Assembly (NCBI GenBank): GCA_020637515.1
Contig: JACKKG010000001.1
Coordinates: 2,510,501 to 2,574,500 of the forward strand
DNA from: Rhodobacter sp.
GTDB taxonomy: Bacteria > Pseudomonadota > Alphaproteobacteria > Rhodobacterales > Rhodobacteraceae
DNA: 64,000 nt
Direction of reading: 5' to 3'
This document shows, piece by piece, positions 33,502 through 42,380 of the stretch (position 1 is the first letter of the stretch; the number at the start of each line of letters is the position of its first letter). A program made the translations under genes and the position numbers. The notes beneath the pieces were generated by a model. The model had not been told where the DNA came from. It ran no database searches and saw only the letters and a program-made list of their open reading frames with translations.

Positions 33502-34125
33502 CTAATCCAGCGACGTGACCCAGAGGATCGTGGCATCCTCGGGGCTGAGGCTGATGACATTGTGCCCCATCGACGCATCGTAATAGGCGCTGTCGCCGCG
33601 CTTCATGTCGATCGGCGCGTAGAATTCTGTCAGCAACCGGATCTGGCCGGTCAGCACATACAGGAATTCCTCACCATCGTGGCGCACCCAACCGTCGAAA
33701 TCCTCAAAGGATCGGGCCCGGATCCGGGCGCGGTAGGGCAGCATCGACTTGCGCGTCAGCCCACCCGACAGCAACTCGTGCTCGTAGGTCGTGGTGACAT
33801 GGGCCTCGCCCTCGCCCGCGCGGGTGGTGGTCATGCGCCCACCCGGCGCGGTGTTGCGCGGCGGGGTGAACAACTGGGGCACGGAAATGCCCAACCCCTC
33901 GGCCAGCTTCTTCAGCCCGTCGTAGGTGGGCGACATCTGGCCGTTCTCGATCTTGGACAGTGTCGAGCGCGCCAGCCCCGCGGCCTGCGCCGCCTGCTCG
34001 AGCGTCCAGCCGCGATCCTTGCGCAGCGCGCGCACGCGCTCGGCCAGATCGACCGGGGTTGCCAGCGCCTCTTCGCCGTCGGAACGGACAATGCGCGAGA
34101 TCATCGGGTTGGACAGATCGCTCAT
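33502..34125 (-). CDS. XRE-family regulator with C-terminal cupin
   Basis: The 207-residue protein (start MSDLSNPMISRI at 34125) has a helix-turn-helix at about 27-80 (LAERVRALRKDRGWTLEQAA, then LARSTLSKIENGQMSPTYDGL) and a cupin at 135-200 (HDGEEFLYVLTGQI, GDSAYYDASMGH). These regulators sense a small ligand in the cupin and control divergent or adjacent catabolic genes. The divergent acyl-CoA ligase/DsbA/MFS operon starts 135 bases away and is the natural target. The ligand is unknown. Confidence 0.88.
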   Translation of the reverse strand: MSDLSNPMISRIVRSDGEEALATPVDLAERVRALRKDRGWTLEQAAQAAGLARSTLSKIENGQMSPTYDGLKKLAEGLGISVPQLFTPPRNTAPGGRMTTTRAGEGEAHVTTTYEHELLSGGLTRKSMLPYRARIRARSFEDFDGWVRHDGEEFLYVLTGQIRLLTEFYAPIDMKRGDSAYYDASMGHNVISLSPEDATILWVTSLD

Positions 34126-34260
34126 GATGGGCGCGTTCTGCGCCAAAACGGCGCGAATGTCGAGATGCCGCCAAAGACGGCGCCCGCCGGCATGGCGCCC
34201 GGACGGATGGCGGGCCCGCGCCCTCTTGCCCCGGAAAGCGCAAAAGGTTAGCTCGATTCC

Positions 34261-35778
34261 ATGCACGCGTTAATTGACTCTGGTCCCCCGGCACCGCCGC
34301 CTGCCCTGTTCAACCTGGCGCGCCACGTTCTGGGGGCCGGGTCGTGCACGCCCGACAAGATCGCCTTGCAGATCCTGACCCTCTCGGGCGCGGAACGCTG
34401 GTCCTATGCGGCGCTCGGCGCGGCGGTGCGGGGGATCGGCACGGGGCTGATCGCCCTGGGCCTGGCGCCCGGCGACCGGGTGTTGCTGCGGCTGGGCAAC
34501 ACGGTGGATTTTCCGCTGGCCTTTCTGGGGGCGATCACCGCCGGTCTGGTGCCCGTGCCGACCTCGTCGCAGCTGACCACCGACGAGATCACCGCCATGG
34601 CCGCGCAAATTGCCCCCGCGGCGGTGGTCGCGGCGCCCGGCATCGCGCTGCCCGAGGGCGCGGCGCGGGTGATCGACATCCCTGCCCTGCACGCCATGCG
34701 CGCGCTTCCGCCCTGTGACTGGGCGATGGGTGCGCCCGACCGGCTGGCCTATCTGATCTTTACGTCGGGCACCTCGGGGCGACCGCGGGCGGTCATGCAC
34801 GCGCATCGCGCGGTCTGGGCGCGGCGGCTGATGTGGCAAGGCTGGTATGGGCTGACGCCCGAGGACCGGCTGCTGCACGCCGGCGCATTCAACTGGACCT
34901 ACACCCTGGGCACCGGACTGCTGGACCCCTGGGCCATCGGCGCGACCGCCCTCATCCCAGGTGCCGGGGTCACGCCCGCGCAATTGCCGCTGCTGCTGAA
35001 ACGCTTCGACGCGACGATCTTTGCAGCGGCGCCGGGGGTCTACCGGCAGATGCTGCGCGCGCCGCTGGCGCCGATGCCACGGCTCAGGCACGGGCTGTCG
35101 GCCGGCGAGACGCTGCCCGAGGGCACGCGCCACGCCTGGACCCAGGCCACCGGCACGCCGATCTACGAGGCGCTCGGCATGTCCGAAGTGTCCACCTATG
35201 TATCGGCCGCCCCCGGCCGGCCCGCGCCCGCGGGGACCGCGGGCTATGCGCAGCCGGGCCGCCGGATCGCCGTTCTGGGCCCCGATCACAGCCCGGTCGC
35301 GCGCGGCGAGGCGGGGGTGCTGGCGGTCGGCGCGGACGACCCCGGCCTGTTCCTGGGCTATTGGGGCCAGCCTGAAGAAACGGCGGCGAAATTCGCCAGG
35401 GGCTGGTTCCTCACCGGCGACACGGTCCGCATGGAGAGCGACGGCGCGATCCGCTACCTGGGGCGCGACGACGACATGATGAACGCGGGCGGCTACCGCG
35501 TCTCGCCGCTCGAGGTGGAGCATGTCATGGCCATGCACCCGGGCATCGCCGAATGCGCCGCGGTCGAGGTGCCGGTCCGCGATGGCGTCAGCGTGATCGG
35601 GCTGTTCTATGTGCCCGGCGCGGTGCCCGTGACCGAGGGCGCGCTGGCCGACCACGCGGCGCACCACCTGGCCCGATACAAGCAACCGCGGCTGTTTCGC
35701 CCCCTCGACGCGCTGCCCAAGGGCGCCAACGCCAAGATCAACCGCCGCGCGCTGCGGCAGGGATGGAGCCCGGAATGA
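34261..35778 (+). CDS. AMP-forming acyl-CoA ligase (benzoate-CoA ligase-like)
   Basis: A 505-residue adenylate-forming enzyme. Motifs: P-loop FTSGTSGRPRAVMH, A5 region EALGMSEVS, A7-like WFLTGDTVRM, A8 YLGRDDDMMNAGGYRVSPLEVE, and A10 lysine in LPKGANAKINR. The size and the SGTSG/YRVSPLEVE forms are closer to benzoate- and short aryl- or alkyl-CoA ligases than to long-chain ones. It activates a carboxylate with ATP and CoA. A DsbA-like protein and an MFS transporter follow with four-base overlaps. Substrate not identifiable. Confidence 0.85.
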   Translation: MHALIDSGPPAPPPALFNLARHVLGAGSCTPDKIALQILTLSGAERWSYAALGAAVRGIGTGLIALGLAPGDRVLLRLGNTVDFPLAFLGAITAGLVPVPTSSQLTTDEITAMAAQIAPAAVVAAPGIALPEGAARVIDIPALHAMRALPPCDWAMGAPDRLAYLIFTSGTSGRPRAVMHAHRAVWARRLMWQGWYGLTPEDRLLHAGAFNWTYTLGTGLLDPWAIGATALIPGAGVTPAQLPLLLKRFDATIFAAAPGVYRQMLRAPLAPMPRLRHGLSAGETLPEGTRHAWTQATGTPIYEALGMSEVSTYVSAAPGRPAPAGTAGYAQPGRRIAVLGPDHSPVARGEAGVLAVGADDPGLFLGYWGQPEETAAKFARGWFLTGDTVRMESDGAIRYLGRDDDMMNAGGYRVSPLEVEHVMAMHPGIAECAAVEVPVRDGVSVIGLFYVPGAVPVTEGALADHAAHHLARYKQPRLFRPLDALPKGANAKINRRALRQGWSPE

Positions 35779-36410
35779 CCACCAAACTCGACATCTTCTC
35801 GGACCCGATCTGCCCCTGGTGCTATATTGGCAAGGCCCGGCTCGAATCCGCGCTGGAGCAGCGGCCCGATCACCCGTTCCTCATCGAGTGGCACCCGTTC
35901 ATGCTGAACCCCGCGATGCCGCCTGCCGGCATGGACCGGCTGGCCTATATGCAGGCCAAGTTCGGCGACGCGGACGGTATCCTGAAAGCCTATTTGCCAA
36001 TTCAGCAAGCCGCCGAGGCCGCCGGCCTGCCGTTCCACCTGGAGCGGATCACGCGCACGCCCGCGACGCTGGATGCCCACCGGCTGATCCATTGGGCCGG
36101 GCTCGAGGGGCGCCAGAATGCGGTCGTCAGCGCGCTGTTTCGCGCCTATTTCGCCGAAGGGCGCGACATCGGCGATGCCGCCGTCCTGTCCGAGGTTGCC
36201 GGCGCGGCGGGGATGGATGCCACGATGACCGCGCGGCTTCTGGCCACCGATGCCGATGCCCAGGACATCCGCGAACGCGATGCCATGATCCGCGAACGCG
36301 GCCTGGGCGGCGTGCCCGGGTTCCTGATCGGGCGCAAATACGTCCTGACGGGCGCGCAACCGGCCGAGGTCTGGACCCGGCTCATCGACGATCTGGTGGC
36401 CAGCGCATGA
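35775..36410 (+). CDS. DsbA-family protein (FrnE / HCCA isomerase-like)
   Basis: The 211-residue protein has a thioredoxin-like fold with SDPICPWCYIGK, where CPWC is at the N-terminus of the first helix, and GVPGFLIGRKYVLTGAQ near the C-terminus (cis-proline region). No signal peptide, so it is cytosolic and not a periplasmic DsbA. Relatives include FrnE of polyketide clusters and 2-hydroxychromene-2-carboxylate isomerase, which uses glutathione on aromatic compounds. Translationally coupled to an aryl/acyl-CoA ligase, it may act on the same substrate. Confidence 0.85.
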   Translation: MTTKLDIFSDPICPWCYIGKARLESALEQRPDHPFLIEWHPFMLNPAMPPAGMDRLAYMQAKFGDADGILKAYLPIQQAAEAAGLPFHLERITRTPATLDAHRLIHWAGLEGRQNAVVSALFRAYFAEGRDIGDAAVLSEVAGAAGMDATMTARLLATDADAQDIRERDAMIRERGLGGVPGFLIGRKYVLTGAQPAEVWTRLIDDLVASA

Positions 36411-37606
36411 CCCCCCGCCGCAAACCCCTGCCTTTCCCCGAATTCGTCGCGCTGCTGGCGCTGCTCATGGCCACGGTTGCCTATTCGGTGGACGCGATGT
36501 TGCCCTTGCTGCGCCCCATCGGCGAGGACCTGGCGCCCCATGCGCCCGAACAGGCGCAACTGGTCATCACGGTCTTCATGGTCGGATTGGGGCTGGGCAC
36601 CTTTACCATGGGGCCGATCTCGGACGCGTTCGGGCGCAAGCCCGTGATGCTGGCGGGCATCGTGCTGTATATGGTCGCCGCGGTGGTGGCGGCCCTGTCG
36701 CAGAACCTGGCGGTCCTGCTGGCCGCGCGCTTTGTGCAGGGGCTGGGAACCTCGGCGCCGCGGACCGTCAGTCAGGCGATGGTGCGTGACCTCTACGCGG
36801 GGCGGCAGATGGCGCGCGTTGTGTCCTTTGGCATGACCGTGTTCACGCTGTTTCCCGCCGTCGCGCCCTTTGTGGGCTCGCTCGTGGGGGCGGCCTTTGG
36901 CTGGCGCGCGATCTTCGTCAGCTTTCTGGTGTTTGGCGCGGTGACCCTGCTGTGGCTGGGCCTGCGCCAGCCCGAGACACTGGCGCCCGAGAACCGCCGG
37001 CCCCTGGCGATCGGCCCGTTGTGGAGCGCGCTGAAGACGGTGCTGGGGCACGCGCAGGTGCGGCTCTATCTGGCGGCGATGACCTTTACCTTCACCACCA
37101 TGCTGTTGTGGCTGAGCACCGTCGCGCAATTGTTCGACACGGCCTTTGACCGGGCGGACGAGTTTCCCTCGTGGTTCGCAATGGTCGCGCTGCTGTCGGC
37201 CCCGGCCAGCCTGCTCAACGCGCGCCTGGTGATGCGGTTCGGGATGCAGCGGATGGTGACTGTGGCGTTGGGCATGCAACTGGCCATGGTGTCGCTGTGC
37301 CTGCTGGGGTTCGGCCTGCACCTGCCCTTTGCCGGCTTTGCGCTGTTCGTGGCGATGATGCTGATCCAGTTTTTCACCATCGGCTTTCTGGTCGGCAATC
37401 TGAACGCCCTGACGCTGGAGCCGATGGGCCATGTCGCGGGTATGGCGGCGTCGGTCGCGGGCGGGGTTTCGACGATGTGCGCGGCCTTTCTGGCGGCCCT
37501 GTTGGCACATTTCGTCGCGGGGGACCCGGCGGTTCTGGCCGCCGGGGTTCTTCTGGCATTGCTTGGGTCGGCGGCCTGCATGGCGCTGGCCCGCCGCGTC
37601 GGTTGA
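36407..37606 (+). CDS. MFS drug-resistance-type transporter (Bcr/CflA family)
   Basis: A 399-residue protein with twelve predicted membrane helices. The loop 2-3 signature GPISDAFGRKPVMLAGI and the motif QGLGTSAPRTVSQAMVRDLYAG are typical of Bcr/CflA efflux carriers of 12 helices driven by protons. It probably exports a product or toxic intermediate of the preceding ligase/DsbA pair, to which it is coupled by a four-base overlap. Import cannot be excluded. Confidence 0.9.
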   Translation: MTPRRKPLPFPEFVALLALLMATVAYSVDAMLPLLRPIGEDLAPHAPEQAQLVITVFMVGLGLGTFTMGPISDAFGRKPVMLAGIVLYMVAAVVAALSQNLAVLLAARFVQGLGTSAPRTVSQAMVRDLYAGRQMARVVSFGMTVFTLFPAVAPFVGSLVGAAFGWRAIFVSFLVFGAVTLLWLGLRQPETLAPENRRPLAIGPLWSALKTVLGHAQVRLYLAAMTFTFTTMLLWLSTVAQLFDTAFDRADEFPSWFAMVALLSAPASLLNARLVMRFGMQRMVTVALGMQLAMVSLCLLGFGLHLPFAGFALFVAMMLIQFFTIGFLVGNLNALTLEPMGHVAGMAASVAGGVSTMCAAFLAALLAHFVAGDPAVLAAGVLLALLGSAACMALARRVG

Positions 37607-37616
37607 GGGGTTCGGA

Positions 37617-37632
37617 CCGCCGCGCGCGGCGG
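37617..37632. other. GC palindrome between the convergent MFS and pilin-like genes
   Basis: CCGCCGCG and its reverse complement form a perfect 16-base palindrome in the 35-base gap between two convergent genes. It has no T-run on either side. It may slow RNA polymerase from both directions. Confidence 0.35.
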
Positions 37633-37641
37633 GGGTCACGC

Positions 37642-37947
37642 TCAGACGGGCGGCGGCGCAAGCAGGACGGGTGGCGGTGGCGCGATCAGGACAGGCGGGT
37701 CGATGACCAGGATGATCTCGGTCGGGACGGGCTGTCCATCGGTGCCCAACGTGCCCAATTGTGCCACCGTTGCACCGCTGAGCGTGTCGCTGATGCTGGT
37801 GGCCAGGCTTCCCGTGCCATCACGCACCGACGACACCGCGGCCAGTCCCAACCCGGTGACCGCCGCCGCCAGAACCACCCAATCCACCGTTACGGCCCCA
37901 TCAACGCGGGCCAAAAAATACTTCATTGAAAACAATATTCTGCGCAT
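37642..37947 (-). CDS. Pilin-like small membrane protein with proline-rich C-terminus
   Basis: Start at 37947 with GGAGGA seven bases upstream; 101 residues. The segment FLARVDGAVTVDWVVLAAAVTG resembles Flp/type IVb prepilins: a glycine (Gly17) just before a hydrophobic helix with an acidic residue at +5 (Asp22, where Flp pilins have Glu). The helix is followed by a Ser/Thr-rich part and an unusual ending of Pro, Leu, Ile and Ala (PPVLIAPPPPVLLAPPPV). No tad/cpa genes are nearby. It could be a minor pilin, a surface-anchored peptide, or an unrelated membrane protein. Confidence 0.6.
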   Translation of the reverse strand: MRRILFSMKYFLARVDGAVTVDWVVLAAAVTGLGLAAVSSVRDGTGSLATSISDTLSGATVAQLGTLGTDGQPVPTEIILVIDPPVLIAPPPPVLLAPPPV

Positions 37948-38071
37948 GGCTTTTCCTCCATCATGGGCGCACAATGCGGCCAGTCAGGCGCGCCGATTCC
38001 GGCAAAACCAAGGCGTAGGCGGCGTTTTTTGAGGGCGGTGCGTTTGCGTGCCGATTTTGCGTGACGCTGCG

Positions 38072-39211
38072 TCAGCCTTGGCGCAGCCGTGCGCGGTTCA
38101 ACGCCAGCCATTGCGCTGAAATCAGCAAGGGGCCGTTCTCGGCCTCGCCCGAGTCGAGCAGCGCCATCAGGCGGTCGAACGGGATGACATGGGCGCGGAT
38201 ATCCTCGGCCTCGGTTTCGAGACCGCTCACCCCTTCGGCCGCCTGCGGCAGGGCTGCCAGGCCGACGAAGCTGACGATGTATTCCGTCACCGCGCCCGGG
38301 CTGACGTAGTAACGCGCGACCGGGTGCAACCGGTTCAGGTCCAGCCGCGCCTCTTCCAGCGCCTCGCGGCGGGCGGCGGCCTCGGGGGTTTCGCCGGGGT
38401 CGATGCGCCCGGCGATCGGCTCCAGCGACCAGGCGTTGGCGTCGCCGCGCGCATAGGGCCCGTAACGGAACTGTTCGACCAGCATCACCGTGTCACGCAC
38501 CGGGTCATAGGGCAGAACCGTGACCGCGTCGCCCATGATGAAGCCGGCGCGGGTGACCGTCTCGCTGTGGCTGCCGTCGAACCGGCGAAACCGCAGGTCC
38601 GTTTCCTCGACCCCGAAGAACCAGGTGTAGGGCCTCCTGTGCGCCGCCACTTCGACGTCGCCCGGTCGGCCCTGCCGGCGCAGGGTCGCGGGGGCGGGTT
38701 CGGCGCGCGCGCGCAGTCGGCTGGCGGCACGGACCTTGAGCATCGGATAGCGTTCGATGATTGCCTCGGGTGTGGCATCGGGCAGCAGCGCCATGACCTC
38801 GGCCACGGTCTCGACCGCCAGCGCCCCGGCGCGCGCGACCCAGGCCTGAAGCGACCAGTCCGCCCCGCCCTGCCACAGGCCGGCGCGGGGCAGATAGATC
38901 TGCGCGCGGACCGGCTGGCCCCCATGCTGGACGGTGATCGGCACCGGGTCATAGCCAAAGGCGCGTTCGTAGCCGTCCAGCCGCTCGCGGGCCAGGGCGC
39001 CGGGATGAACCAGCAGCCCCTGCGCCACGGCGCCCGGTCGCGCGGTGAACAGCGGAAAGTCCAGCGACCGCCCCGACGGCGCCATGGCGTGACAGATCGC
39101 GTGATCGTCCAGCCGGGCCTCTGCCGCGCGCAACGCCTCGCCGGCGACGGCCGCATAGAGCGGCGGATGGCGCAGCGTGCCATAGAGAAAGAGCGGTTCA
39201 GCCCCGGTCAT
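38072..39211 (-). CDS. trgB: TrgB-like protein: gamma-glutamylcyclotransferase fold plus NUDIX hydrolase
   Basis: A 379-residue two-domain protein. N-terminal (about 5-165): AIG2/GGCT-type FLYGTLRHPPL with an acidic region near ERLDGYERAFGYD. C-terminal (about 175-370): NUDIX with box GRIDPGETPEAAARREALEEA, the final glycine of the consensus replaced by arginine, and ADP-ribose pyrophosphatase-like flanks. The pair TrgA-TrgB was described in Rhodobacter sphaeroides as a tellurite-resistance locus. It probably hydrolyses ADP-ribose-type compounds. It overlaps trgA by 14 bases and lies downstream of cfa. Confidence 0.85.
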   Translation of the reverse strand: MTGAEPLFLYGTLRHPPLYAAVAGEALRAAEARLDDHAICHAMAPSGRSLDFPLFTARPGAVAQGLLVHPGALARERLDGYERAFGYDPVPITVQHGGQPVRAQIYLPRAGLWQGGADWSLQAWVARAGALAVETVAEVMALLPDATPEAIIERYPMLKVRAASRLRARAEPAPATLRRQGRPGDVEVAAHRRPYTWFFGVEETDLRFRRFDGSHSETVTRAGFIMGDAVTVLPYDPVRDTVMLVEQFRYGPYARGDANAWSLEPIAGRIDPGETPEAAARREALEEARLDLNRLHPVARYYVSPGAVTEYIVSFVGLAALPQAAEGVSGLETEAEDIRAHVIPFDRLMALLDSGEAENGPLLISAQWLALNRARLRQG

Positions 39212-39662
39212 TGCGGCGGCGTTCCATCATGACCCAGAGCACATGCAGGATCACGCCAATGACCGCGCCGCCGCTGAGGGTCAGCACAAGGAAATCCTGC
39301 ACCAGCATTTCGCGCAGCCAGTCGATGATGATCGAGAAATAGCCGGTCACGGCCTCCATCGGTTCGTCATAGCGCCGGTGATACCCGCGATAGAAAACCT
39401 CGCCGACGGCCGTCACCGCCGTGATGGCCACCGCCGCCAGGACCACCCCCTGCACACCCTGATAGATCGAATGCCACAGCGCCCGGCCAATGCGGCGGCC
39501 GACGAACAGCCAGGCGACCACAGCGGCGACGGCGGCCGCCCAGAGCGGCAAGGTCGAGCCGTCGCGCATCTCGCCGAAATGCATCAGTTCGAACTGTTTC
39601 GAGCAATAGGCCGCGAACACCGCGAACAACACGGCGGCGATCGGCTGAATCAACGTGAACAT
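39198..39662 (-). CDS. trgA: TrgA family membrane protein
   Basis: A 154-residue protein with about four membrane segments (near 5-20, 40-57, 72-92, 122-145). AGGAGG lies five bases before the start. It matches TrgA, which with TrgB raises tellurite resistance in Rhodobacter sphaeroides; biochemical function is not known. Likely transcribed from upstream together with cfa. Confidence 0.88.
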   Translation of the reverse strand: MFTLIQPIAAVLFAVFAAYCSKQFELMHFGEMRDGSTLPLWAAAVAAVVAWLFVGRRIGRALWHSIYQGVQGVVLAAVAITAVTAVGEVFYRGYHRRYDEPMEAVTGYFSIIIDWLREMLVQDFLVLTLSGGAVIGVILHVLWVMMERRRNDRG

Positions 39663-39694
39663 GGCACCTCCTGCCCGTGCCCGGCGCGGCCCCG

Positions 39695-40906
39695 TCAGGC
39701 GGGACGGCGCAGGGTGATCTGGGTCACGTCACAGATACCCGTGTGAAACGCGCCTGCGCAAGAGGTGAGGTAGAAGTCCCACATCCGCTTGAATCGGGCA
39801 TCGTAACCCAGTGTCTGGATCCGGTCCCAGGTCTCGGTAAAGGTTTCGTGCCAGCGGCGCAGGGTCTGGCTGTAGCTCTCGCCGAACTCGATCGAGGCCA
39901 ACCACCCCAGCCCCGCCTGCTGCGCTTCGTGCGCAAAGCGCGCGGGCGAGATCAGCATGCCCCCGGGAAAGATGTATTTCTGGATGAAATCCACGTTCTT
40001 GCGATAGGTCGCGAACCGCTCGTTGGGCACGGTGATGACCTGGATCGTCGCCCGCGCCCCTTCCTTCAGCCGGTCGCGCACCGCATTGAAATAGGTGGGC
40101 CAGTATTTCTCGCCCACCGCCTCGAACATCTCGATCGAGGCGATGCCGTCATAGCGGCCGACCTCGTCGCGGTAGTCCTGAAGCTTGATCTCGACCTTGT
40201 CGCCCAGACCCGCGCGTTGCATCCGCGCGACGGCGAAATCGTGCTGCGCCCGGCTGATGGTCAGGCCGGTGACCTTGAGCCCGCGCTTGCCGGCGGCGTA
40301 TTCCGCGAACCCGCCCCAGCCGCAGCCGATCTCCAGCACATGATCGCCCGGTTGCAGGCCCAGGGAATCCACCAGCGCCTCGTATTTCTGTTCCTGGGCG
40401 CGCTCGAGGCTTTCCTGTCCGGTGCGGAACAACGCCGAGGAATACGTCATGCTGTCATCGAGCCACAGCTTATAGAAATCGTTCCCAAGATCATAGTGAT
40501 AGGCGATGTTCTTTTTCGCCTGCTTGCGCGAGTTGCCGCGCAGCCAGTGGCGAACCCGTTCATAGGTGCGCACCAGCGCCATGCCGGTGAAATCGTCCAG
40601 AAGCGCGGGGTTGTCCTTGAACACGACATCCATCATCGCCTGAAGGTCGGGGGTGCTCCACCATCCGTCGATATAGGCGTCGGCAAAGCCCAGGTCACCT
40701 TCGCGGATCAGGCGGGCAAAGGCGTCGGGGTTGTGGACACGCACCTCGGCCGCCTGGCCCGGTTCGCGGCCCTGGGCGCGGAACCGCCGCCCATCGGGCA
40801 GCACGATGTCGAGGCGTCCGTAATTCATTCCCTGAAGCTGGGCGAAGACCGGCTTGAAATAGCGCGGAAGATCCGACTGCCCGTCGGTGGTGGTCAGGAA
40901 TTCCAT
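39695..40906 (-). CDS. cfa: Cyclopropane-fatty-acyl-phospholipid synthase-like methyltransferase
   Basis: Start at 40906 with GGGGGA upstream; 403 residues. The SAM site is VLEIGCGWGGFAEYAA, followed by VTGLTISRAQHDFA and the CfaS markers YHYDLGNDFYKLWLDDSMTYSSALF (quoted in parts) and QVITV. It transfers a methylene from S-adenosylmethionine to unsaturated lipid chains. It could also make an S-methylated furan or other lipid, as some Rhodobacter homologues do. Context with TrgAB and photolyase suggests membrane protection under stress. Confidence 0.9.
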   Translation of the reverse strand: MEFLTTTDGQSDLPRYFKPVFAQLQGMNYGRLDIVLPDGRRFRAQGREPGQAAEVRVHNPDAFARLIREGDLGFADAYIDGWWSTPDLQAMMDVVFKDNPALLDDFTGMALVRTYERVRHWLRGNSRKQAKKNIAYHYDLGNDFYKLWLDDSMTYSSALFRTGQESLERAQEQKYEALVDSLGLQPGDHVLEIGCGWGGFAEYAAGKRGLKVTGLTISRAQHDFAVARMQRAGLGDKVEIKLQDYRDEVGRYDGIASIEMFEAVGEKYWPTYFNAVRDRLKEGARATIQVITVPNERFATYRKNVDFIQKYIFPGGMLISPARFAHEAQQAGLGWLASIEFGESYSQTLRRWHETFTETWDRIQTLGYDARFKRMWDFYLTSCAGAFHTGICDVTQITLRRPA

Positions 40907-40979
40907 GCGTCCCCCTGTCGAAGTCTTTGCTTCTGTTGGGGAAACTCTAGCGCCCGAGTCGCAGGTTGCAAAAGAAAAA

Positions 40980-42380
40980 TTAGCCGGCGCGCGCGCGAAA
41001 CGCCTGATAGGCCGCCAGCGCACGCAGGCGACCCTGGGCGGGATCGATCAGGGGTCGGGGATAGGGTTGCCCGGGTTCAAGGCCCCAGGCGCGCGGCGCG
41101 GCCTCGAACCAGGCCCGCGCCTCGGGGCCGGGATGCGGGGCGATCTCGGCTATGAAGGTCCTTCTATAGGCCATTGATTTATCGAATTTATCAGCCTGTG
41201 TATCGGGGTTGAAAACGCGGAAATACGGGGCTGCGTCAGGGCCCGATCCGGCGACCCATTGCCACCCCATCGCGTTCGAGGCCGGGTCCCAGTCCGTCAG
41301 GCAGTCCGCAAACCAGTCCATACCGATTTTCCAATGGGAAATCAGGTTCTTGGTAAGATAACTTGCGACCACCATACGGACCCGGTTGTGCAGGGTGCCG
41401 GTCACATACATCTGCCGCAATCCGGCATCGACCAGCGTCACGCCGGTGCGGGCGCGGCGCCATGTTTCCGTGGCGTCACTCTCGCCCTGCCAGGGAAAAC
41501 CGGCCCATTCTGGACGCCAGGCCTCGGTCAGCAGATGCGGCGTGTGGAACATCAGGTGGTGGGCAAAGTCACGCCAGGCGAGCTCCTTGCGGAAGGTCTC
41601 GCCCCCGGCACCCTGAGGTGCGGCATGCCAGACGCGGCGCGGGCCGATCTCGCCATAGGTCAGGTTTTCGGACAGGCCCGAGGTCGCCGGAAGCGCCGGA
41701 AAATCCCGCTCTGTGGCGTAGCGGGCGACGGGGCCGGCGAGGAACCGCGCCAGCCGGTCCTGCGCCCGGACCTCGCCGGTCTCGGCGTAGCGGGCCAGCA
41801 CCGGGGCACCGCGATTCATCGCAGCGCCCAGTCGCCAACTGGCCAGATCCTCGGACCCGGGCCATTCGGCGGGGGGCGTCAATCGGGCGGGCGCGGGCAC
41901 CGGCGGCGCGACGCCCAGCCCCTGCAACGCCCTCCAGAACGGGGTGAAAACCTTGTAGAACTGGCCACTTGCGGGGCGCAGCTCCCACGGTTCGGCCAAC
42001 GTGTGACCGGCGAAAGAGCGCGCCTCGATACCCAGGGTCCTGAGCGTGTCCTTGATGAGGCGATCGCGATCGCGGGTTTGCGGCTCATAGAGACGCCCCC
42101 ACCAGACGCCCTGCGCGCCGGTCTCGCGCACCAGGTCCAGCAACGCGGTCAGCGCCGGCCCCCGGCGCAGGATCAGCCGCGCGCCCTGACCGGCCAGCCG
42201 TTGCGCGAAGCTTTCGACCGCCTGCCCCATGCGCCAGCGGGCCGCCGCGCCCAGCCCCGTCACCGACGCATCCGCCACGAACACCGGGATCAGCGGGCGC
42301 CCCGTCGCGGCGGCGGCGGCCAGCATCGGGTTGTCGTCCAGCCGCAGATCGCGGCGGAACCACACGATCAGCGGTGTCAC
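40980..42380 (-). CDS. phrB: Deoxyribodipyrimidine photolyase
   Basis: GTG start at 42380 overlapping the upstream stop (GTGA). The 466-residue class I photolyase has an N-terminal antenna domain (IVWFRRDLRLDDNP, RLYEPQTRDRD) and an FAD-binding helical domain with the markers ELAWRDFAHHLMFHTP, DAGLRQMYVTGTLHNRVRM, and FNPDTQADKFD (quoted in parts). It splits pyrimidine dimers with blue light. A 400-nm cryptochrome-like role is less likely given the conserved substrate residues (WQWVAGSGPDAAPYFR). Confidence 0.95.
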   Translation of the reverse strand: MTPLIVWFRRDLRLDDNPMLAAAAATGRPLIPVFVADASVTGLGAAARWRMGQAVESFAQRLAGQGARLILRRGPALTALLDLVRETGAQGVWWGRLYEPQTRDRDRLIKDTLRTLGIEARSFAGHTLAEPWELRPASGQFYKVFTPFWRALQGLGVAPPVPAPARLTPPAEWPGSEDLASWRLGAAMNRGAPVLARYAETGEVRAQDRLARFLAGPVARYATERDFPALPATSGLSENLTYGEIGPRRVWHAAPQGAGGETFRKELAWRDFAHHLMFHTPHLLTEAWRPEWAGFPWQGESDATETWRRARTGVTLVDAGLRQMYVTGTLHNRVRMVVASYLTKNLISHWKIGMDWFADCLTDWDPASNAMGWQWVAGSGPDAAPYFRVFNPDTQADKFDKSMAYRRTFIAEIAPHPGPEARAWFEAAPRAWGLEPGQPYPRPLIDPAQGRLRALAAYQAFRARAG

